Part shown: in pieces, positions 14,017 through 16,876 of the stretch
Position numbering within the stretch: position 1 is the first letter of the stretch
Layout: each line of letters begins with the position of its first letter
Origin: JAJKJG01 sp036389455
GTDB taxonomy: Bacteria; Pseudomonadota; Alphaproteobacteria; Rhizobiales; Beijerinckiaceae
DNA length: 16,876 nucleotides
Reading direction: 5' to 3'
NCBI GenBank assembly: GCA_036389455.1
Contig: DASVPW010000133.1
Span: 1 to 16,876, forward strand
Program-made: the position numbers and the translations under genes
The notes under the pieces: model-generated
The model's input: only the letters and a program-made list of their open reading frames with translations
What the model was told of the DNA's origin: nothing
Databases searched by the model: none

Positions 14017-14745
14017 ATGAGCGTCGACGTCGTCGATCTGCGCACCTTCTACGCGAGCCCGCTCGGGATGGTGGCGCGCCGCCTCGTCGGGCGCGCCCTC
14101 GAGCGGTTCTGGGGGCCGGTCCAGGGCCTGCGGGTGCTCGGCCTCGGCTACGCGACGCCGTACCTTGCGCCGGTCCGCTCCGCTGCCGAGCGGACGCTCG
14201 CCTTCATGCCGGCGAGCCAGGGGGTGGTGAACTGGCCGGCGAGCGGCCTCTCGGCCTCGGCCCTCGTCGACCCGATGACGATGCCGCTCCCCGACGCCTC
14301 GATCGACCGGGTGCTCCTCGTCCACGCCATCGAGGCGGTCGAGAGCCCGACCGAGCTCCTCTACGAGGTCTGGCGCATCCTCACGCCCGGCGGGCGCATC
14401 ATCGTCGTCGCCCCGAACCGGCGCGGCCTGTGGGCCCGCATGGACACGACCCCCTTCGGCCACGGCCAGCCCTACAGCCGCTCGCAGCTCAACCGGCTCA
14501 TGCGCGAGACCCTGTTCTCGCCCGAGGGCTGGGCCGAGACCCTCTACGTGCCGCCGTTCCCGGGCTGGTTCCTCCTGCGCACGGCGGTCGCCTGGGAGCG
14601 GGTCGGGATCGGCCTGTCGCTGCCCTTCGCCGGCCTGCACGTGGTCGAGGCGGTAAAGCAGCTCTACCGCCCAGTCACGGTCCGCCAGACCCGCCGCGCC
14701 TCGCGCACGGCCCCTGTCCTGGTGCCGGCGGCGGCCGGGCCGTGA
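14017..14745 (+). CDS. Class I SAM-dependent methyltransferase-like protein
   Basis: A 242-residue protein with a methyltransferase type 11 pattern. Motif I is degenerate (LRVLGLGYATPYL, 38-50), where DxGxGxG is expected. The later motifs are good: LVDPMTMPLPDASIDRVLLV (83-102) and EVWRILTPGGRIIVVAPNRR (117-136). The weak glycine loop makes SAM binding uncertain. The substrate is unknown. I recall this gene next to gloB in related genomes, which might hint at a shared function. ATG 14017 has GGGGA upstream and is preferred over TTG 13996. Confidence 0.8.
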   Translation: MSVDVVDLRTFYASPLGMVARRLVGRALERFWGPVQGLRVLGLGYATPYLAPVRSAAERTLAFMPASQGVVNWPASGLSASALVDPMTMPLPDASIDRVLLVHAIEAVESPTELLYEVWRILTPGGRIIVVAPNRRGLWARMDTTPFGHGQPYSRSQLNRLMRETLFSPEGWAETLYVPPFPGWFLLRTAVAWERVGIGLSLPFAGLHVVEAVKQLYRPVTVRQTRRASRTAPVLVPAAAGP

Positions 14746-14830
14746 CGCTTCCGGCCCTGCAGAGAACATAGGCGGAGCCGGGGAAGCGCGGCCCCGTAGC
14801 CGGTTTCAGGCAGCAGCCCGAGAAACAGAA

Positions 14831-14848
14831 AGCCGCCCGAAGGCGGCT
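14831..14848 (-). terminator. Intrinsic terminator with UUCG loop, minus strand
   Basis: On the minus strand AGCCGCC-TTCG-GGCGGCT is a perfect 7-bp stem closed by a stable UUCG tetraloop, followed by TTTCTGTTTCTC. It lies 23 bases beyond the stop of the 17-codon ORF at 14872-14925 and so ends transcription coming from that ORF or the membrane-protein gene. On the plus strand no T tract follows. Confidence 0.72.
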
Positions 14849-14871
14849 CGTTGAAGGGAGAATGAGTCCCC

Positions 14872-14925
14872 TTATGTGGCGGTCCCCCCGCCGGGCTGCC
14901 GAGGCACGATTTTCGCGATCGTCAT
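14872..14925 (-). CDS. Possible 17-residue micro-ORF (leader peptide or small protein)
   Basis: ATG 14925 is preceded by GGAGGTGAGAA, one of the best Shine-Dalgarno sequences in the window. The frame reads MTIAKIVPRQPGGGTAT and stops at TAA (14872-14874). A UUCG-loop terminator follows after 23 bases, and an 8-bp inverted repeat lies just upstream of the RBS. It lies 95 bases downstream of the membrane-protein stop on the same strand. There is no hydrophobic helix, and no run of one amino acid codon as in classic attenuators. I do not recognise the peptide; a small RNA with a fortuitous RBS is the alternative. Confidence 0.4.
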   Translation of the reverse strand: MTIAKIVPRQPGGGTAT

Positions 14926-14940
14926 TTCTCACCTCCCATT

Positions 14941-14976
14941 CAGTGCGCATCTTACGCTTTGACAGACGGCGCACTG
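14941..14976. repeat. Inverted repeat upstream of the micro-ORF
   Basis: CAGTGCGC (14941-14948) and GCGCACTG (14969-14976) are perfect reverse complements with a 20-base spacer that is AT-richer than its surroundings. On the minus strand the second arm ends only a few bases before the micro-ORF RBS. It could therefore be an operator or an RNA hairpin controlling RBS access. Confidence 0.55.
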
Positions 14977-15020
14977 TTGCACAGATACAACGATTACAGG
15001 GTAAAAAGGTTGCGATCCAG

Positions 15021-16025
15021 TTAATTCGTCTTGACCTCCGGCGCAAGCCCCGCGGCATCCTGCGACCCTCCGGCGGGCGGTAGCGCAGCGGGGAGCACCT
15101 TGGGCGACCACCAGAACACGAAGCCGTTATAGGGAAGCAAGGGCCGCTTGATCCGGCACATGATCACGGTGTCCGACTTGTGTACGTACTCCAGCGGATC
15201 GGCATGAAGCGCATCGACGGCGACATCGAGATCGGGCGGAAACTTAATGATGAAGCTGAGGTCGCTCGCCGGATATATGCTCCGCCAAACCTCCGTGTCG
15301 GCTCTCAACTTCGTGGTCGCGTGGCGGAAAAAGGTCTTCCTCGACTCTTTTGGGCCTAGCTTCAGATCGTACTGGAACCGAAGAAAGTCGTCGTCGGTCT
15401 CGTCCCACTTGGCCTTGGCCTCTGCGAGCTGGGCCTTAGTCAGCCGGTTGCCGTCCACCTCGACGTGAACTCCGAACGCGTCGAGATCCAACTCCTCTTT
15501 TCGCGCTGACGGATCCTTTCGGGCCGACGGATCCCGCTCGAAGGAAAACCGCGCGGCGTGAGTCTTCTCCTCATTCGTGAGATTGCAGATCACGTGCGTC
15601 GCCTCGATCTCGAGCGAAATGGTGTTGATGCCGTGCTTCAGACCGCCGACGTGGCGTAGCGTGTAAACGATGGAAGAGGAGGTCCGGTAGAACACCTCGC
15701 GCATGACCTTCTCTTTGACGAAGTCGTACATGCGCGCGGGAAATTCGACGCCCAGAATCGTCTGGAAGAGCTGTTCGTGTGTAGCTCGCATGAACTCGTG
15801 AATGGTCTGAGACAGCTCGCGCCGCTGTCTCTGCTCGATTGTGACGATGATCGCGAAAGCGACGACAACGCCGATCCCGAGGTCGCGGAGGAGGTGAGAC
15901 GCCAGCTCGAATTTCTTGGCCTCCGCGCCCACCGCCAAGACAATGAGAAGCACACCGACCAGGAGCAGCCAGAAAAAGTCCTTGAAGCTGCTCCAGACTG
16001 GGTGATCGTCGCGATCCTCATCCAC
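15021..16025 (-). CDS. Two-helix membrane protein of unknown function
   Basis: A protein of 334 residues from GTG 16025. Two hydrophobic segments lie near residues 17-35 (FFWLLLVGVLLIVLAVGAEA) and 46-63 (LLRDLGIGVVVAFAIIVTIE). A basic/helical linker (QRQRRELSQTIHEFMRATHE) and a large soluble domain follow, probably cytoplasmic and beta-rich, with LGVEFPARMYDFVKEKVMRE and YRTSSSIVYTLRHVGGLKHG. This layout recalls uncharacterised bacterial 2-TM proteins; I know no function. Residues 165-176 are a tandem DPSARK-DPSARK from an 18-base duplication (15498-15533). GC and third-position GC are visibly lower than in neighbours, suggesting acquisition. The frame stays open to ATG 16295 (424 residues), but that extension is low-complexity, has no SD and would swallow the accA promoter region. 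Confidence 0.72.
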   Translation of the reverse strand: MDEDRDDHPVWSSFKDFFWLLLVGVLLIVLAVGAEAKKFELASHLLRDLGIGVVVAFAIIVTIEQRQRRELSQTIHEFMRATHEQLFQTILGVEFPARMYDFVKEKVMREVFYRTSSSIVYTLRHVGGLKHGINTISLEIEATHVICNLTNEEKTHAARFSFERDPSARKDPSARKEELDLDAFGVHVEVDGNRLTKAQLAEAKAKWDETDDDFLRFQYDLKLGPKESRKTFFRHATTKLRADTEVWRSIYPASDLSFIIKFPPDLDVAVDALHADPLEYVHKSDTVIMCRIKRPLLPYNGFVFWWSPKVLPAALPPAGGSQDAAGLAPEVKTN

Positions 16026-16325
16026 GGCTCTGCCCCGTGCTGCCAGGAGAGAGCTTGGCTGAGACGCCGATGCTGTCAACTCCGGTGGTCGGGCGGCGCG
16101 CGCACCGGTCTCCTCTTCCGCACGAGCGGCCCATCGACGGAAAGTTGCTGCATCATCCAGTTCGGGCAAAGGAAGCGCAAGGCATCGGCCCAGCGAATAG
16201 TGTCTCATGGGCCGGAAACGCCGCGAGGACGAAGACGGGCGCTCTCGGGGGGGTGACGAAACTTGACTTGGAGGGACCGAAAGCCGATTTGCCATGGCTC
16301 ACAGCCCAGGTGCCCGCCCCAAGCG
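16026..16325. other. Region between the membrane protein and accA
   Basis: These 300 bases separate divergent genes. The minus-strand frame of the membrane protein continues open to 16295 but does not look coding. A plus-strand TTGACT (16263-16268) could be an accA -35 box, though GATTTG at 16286-16291 is a poor -10. No SD is evident before accA. Composition is mixed and less GC-rich than the core genes. No RNA gene or repeat was recognised. Confidence 0.35.
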
Positions 16326-16876
16326 ATGCGAAGCTATCTCGACTTCGAAAAGCCCGTCGCCGAGCTCGAGGCGAAGGTCGAGGAGCTGCGGACGCTCGGC
16401 GAGGGCGACAACGCGGTCGTGATCGGCGACGACGTCGCCCGGCTCGAGGCCAAGGCGGCGGCGGCGCTGAAGGAGCTCTACGCCAACCTCAATCCCTGGC
16501 AGAAGACGCAGGTCGCCCGCCACCCGCAGCGGCCGCACTTCGCCGACTACTGCGCCGAGCTCATCGCCGACTTCACGCCGATGGCCGGCGACCGCAAGTT
16601 CGGCGAGGACGAGGCCATCGTCGGCGGCTTCGGGCGCTTCCAGGGCGAGCCCGTGTGCGTCATCGGCCAGGAGAAGGGCGCCTCGACCGAGGCCCGCATC
16701 CGCCACAACTTCGGCATGGCGCGCCCGGAGGGCTACCGCAAGGCGGCGCGCCTCATGGAGCTCGCCGACCGCTTCGAGCTGCCCGTGATCAGCTTCGTCG
16801 ACACGGCGGGCGCCTACCCCGGCATCGAGGCCGAGGAGCGCGGCCAGGCCGAGGCCATCGCCCGCTCGACCGAGGC
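16326..16876 (+). CDS. accA: Acetyl-CoA carboxylase carboxyltransferase subunit alpha, 5' part
   Basis: AccA pairs with AccD to transfer the carboxyl group from biotin to acetyl-CoA, giving malonyl-CoA for fatty acid synthesis. The first 183 codons are present; the gene runs off the window (family length about 317). The N-terminus MRSYLDFEKPVAELEAKVEE is typical. It is followed by TQVARHPQRPHFADY, GDRKFGEDEAIVGGFGRF, HNFGMARPEGYRKAARLMEL and FVDTAGAYPGIEAEERGQAE, the carboxyltransferase core. ATG 16326 begins the conserved N-terminus although no clear SD precedes it. Base composition returns to the high-GC norm here. Confidence 0.96.
   Translation, partial: MRSYLDFEKPVAELEAKVEELRTLGEGDNAVVIGDDVARLEAKAAAALKELYANLNPWQKTQVARHPQRPHFADYCAELIADFTPMAGDRKFGEDEAIVGGFGRFQGEPVCVIGQEKGASTEARIRHNFGMARPEGYRKAARLMELADRFELPVISFVDTAGAYPGIEAEERGQAEAIARSTE

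Noticed and set aside
14959..14987. Plus-strand promoter-like TTGACA-N17-CAGATA
   Set aside because: The -35 is perfect but the -10 is poor. It points antisense into the membrane-protein gene with no credible ORF downstream; an antisense RNA cannot be excluded.
14675..15058. 127-codon minus-strand ORF near the methyltransferase-like 3' end
   Set aside because: It overlaps the methyltransferase-like gene, the terminator and the stop of the membrane-protein gene, has no RBS, and gives a Cys/Arg-rich translation.

Overview
The window looks like chromosomal DNA from an alphaproteobacterium of the order Hyphomicrobiales (Rhizobiales), probably Methylobacteriaceae or a close relative. The evidence is very high GC with G/C third codon positions, a phaR/phaA-phaB polyhydroxybutyrate locus, the cell-cycle regulator SciP (DUF1153) beside flagellar genes, and two copies of a long palindromic intergenic repeat of the 'TCCTTCGAGGCTCGC...' type that I associate with these genomes. 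The species assignment is inference. No rRNA, tRNA, CRISPR array or transposase is visible.

Layout. (1) 1-3111, plus strand: the 3' end of mmsA (methylmalonate-semialdehyde dehydrogenase), a FitAB/VapBC-type antitoxin-toxin pair, an isobutyryl-CoA dehydrogenase and a small four-helix DUF4267-like membrane protein. These are valine-catabolism genes with a toxin-antitoxin module lodged inside. Stop and start codons overlap at each of the last three junctions, and the module brings its own promoter with an operator palindrome over the -10 box. (2) 3114-6417, minus strand: a flagellar block of a small conserved hypothetical gene, fliK, flgD and sciP. Possible CtrA boxes lie upstream of sciP and at the head of the block. 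(3) 6610-8331, plus: a PAS-like, degenerate GGDEF, EAL protein, probably a c-di-GMP phosphodiesterase. (4) 8358-11442: phaR (minus) divergent from phaA-phaB (plus), with one long palindromic repeat on each outer side and a four-unit heptanucleotide repeat between phaA and phaB. (5) 11492-14745: a YddG-like DMT exporter whose 3' end overlaps a convergent GNAT acetyltransferase, then gloB (glyoxalase II) divergent from a methyltransferase-like gene. (6) 14831-16325: an accessory-looking stretch of visibly lower GC. It holds an unrecognised two-helix membrane protein and, downstream on the same strand, an inverted repeat, a good Shine-Dalgarno, a 17-codon ORF and a UUCG-loop terminator. (7) 16326-end: the start of accA (acetyl-CoA carboxylase alpha subunit).

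How the genes fit together. Much of the window is acyl-CoA and carbon-storage metabolism: valine to propionyl-CoA, acetyl-CoA to PHB with its regulator, and the first step of fatty acid synthesis. The flagellar and c-di-GMP block concerns motility and is probably tied to the cell cycle through CtrA and SciP. The items most worth a second look are the toxin-antitoxin module wired into the valine operon, the two CtrA-like sites, and the 14831-16025 region.
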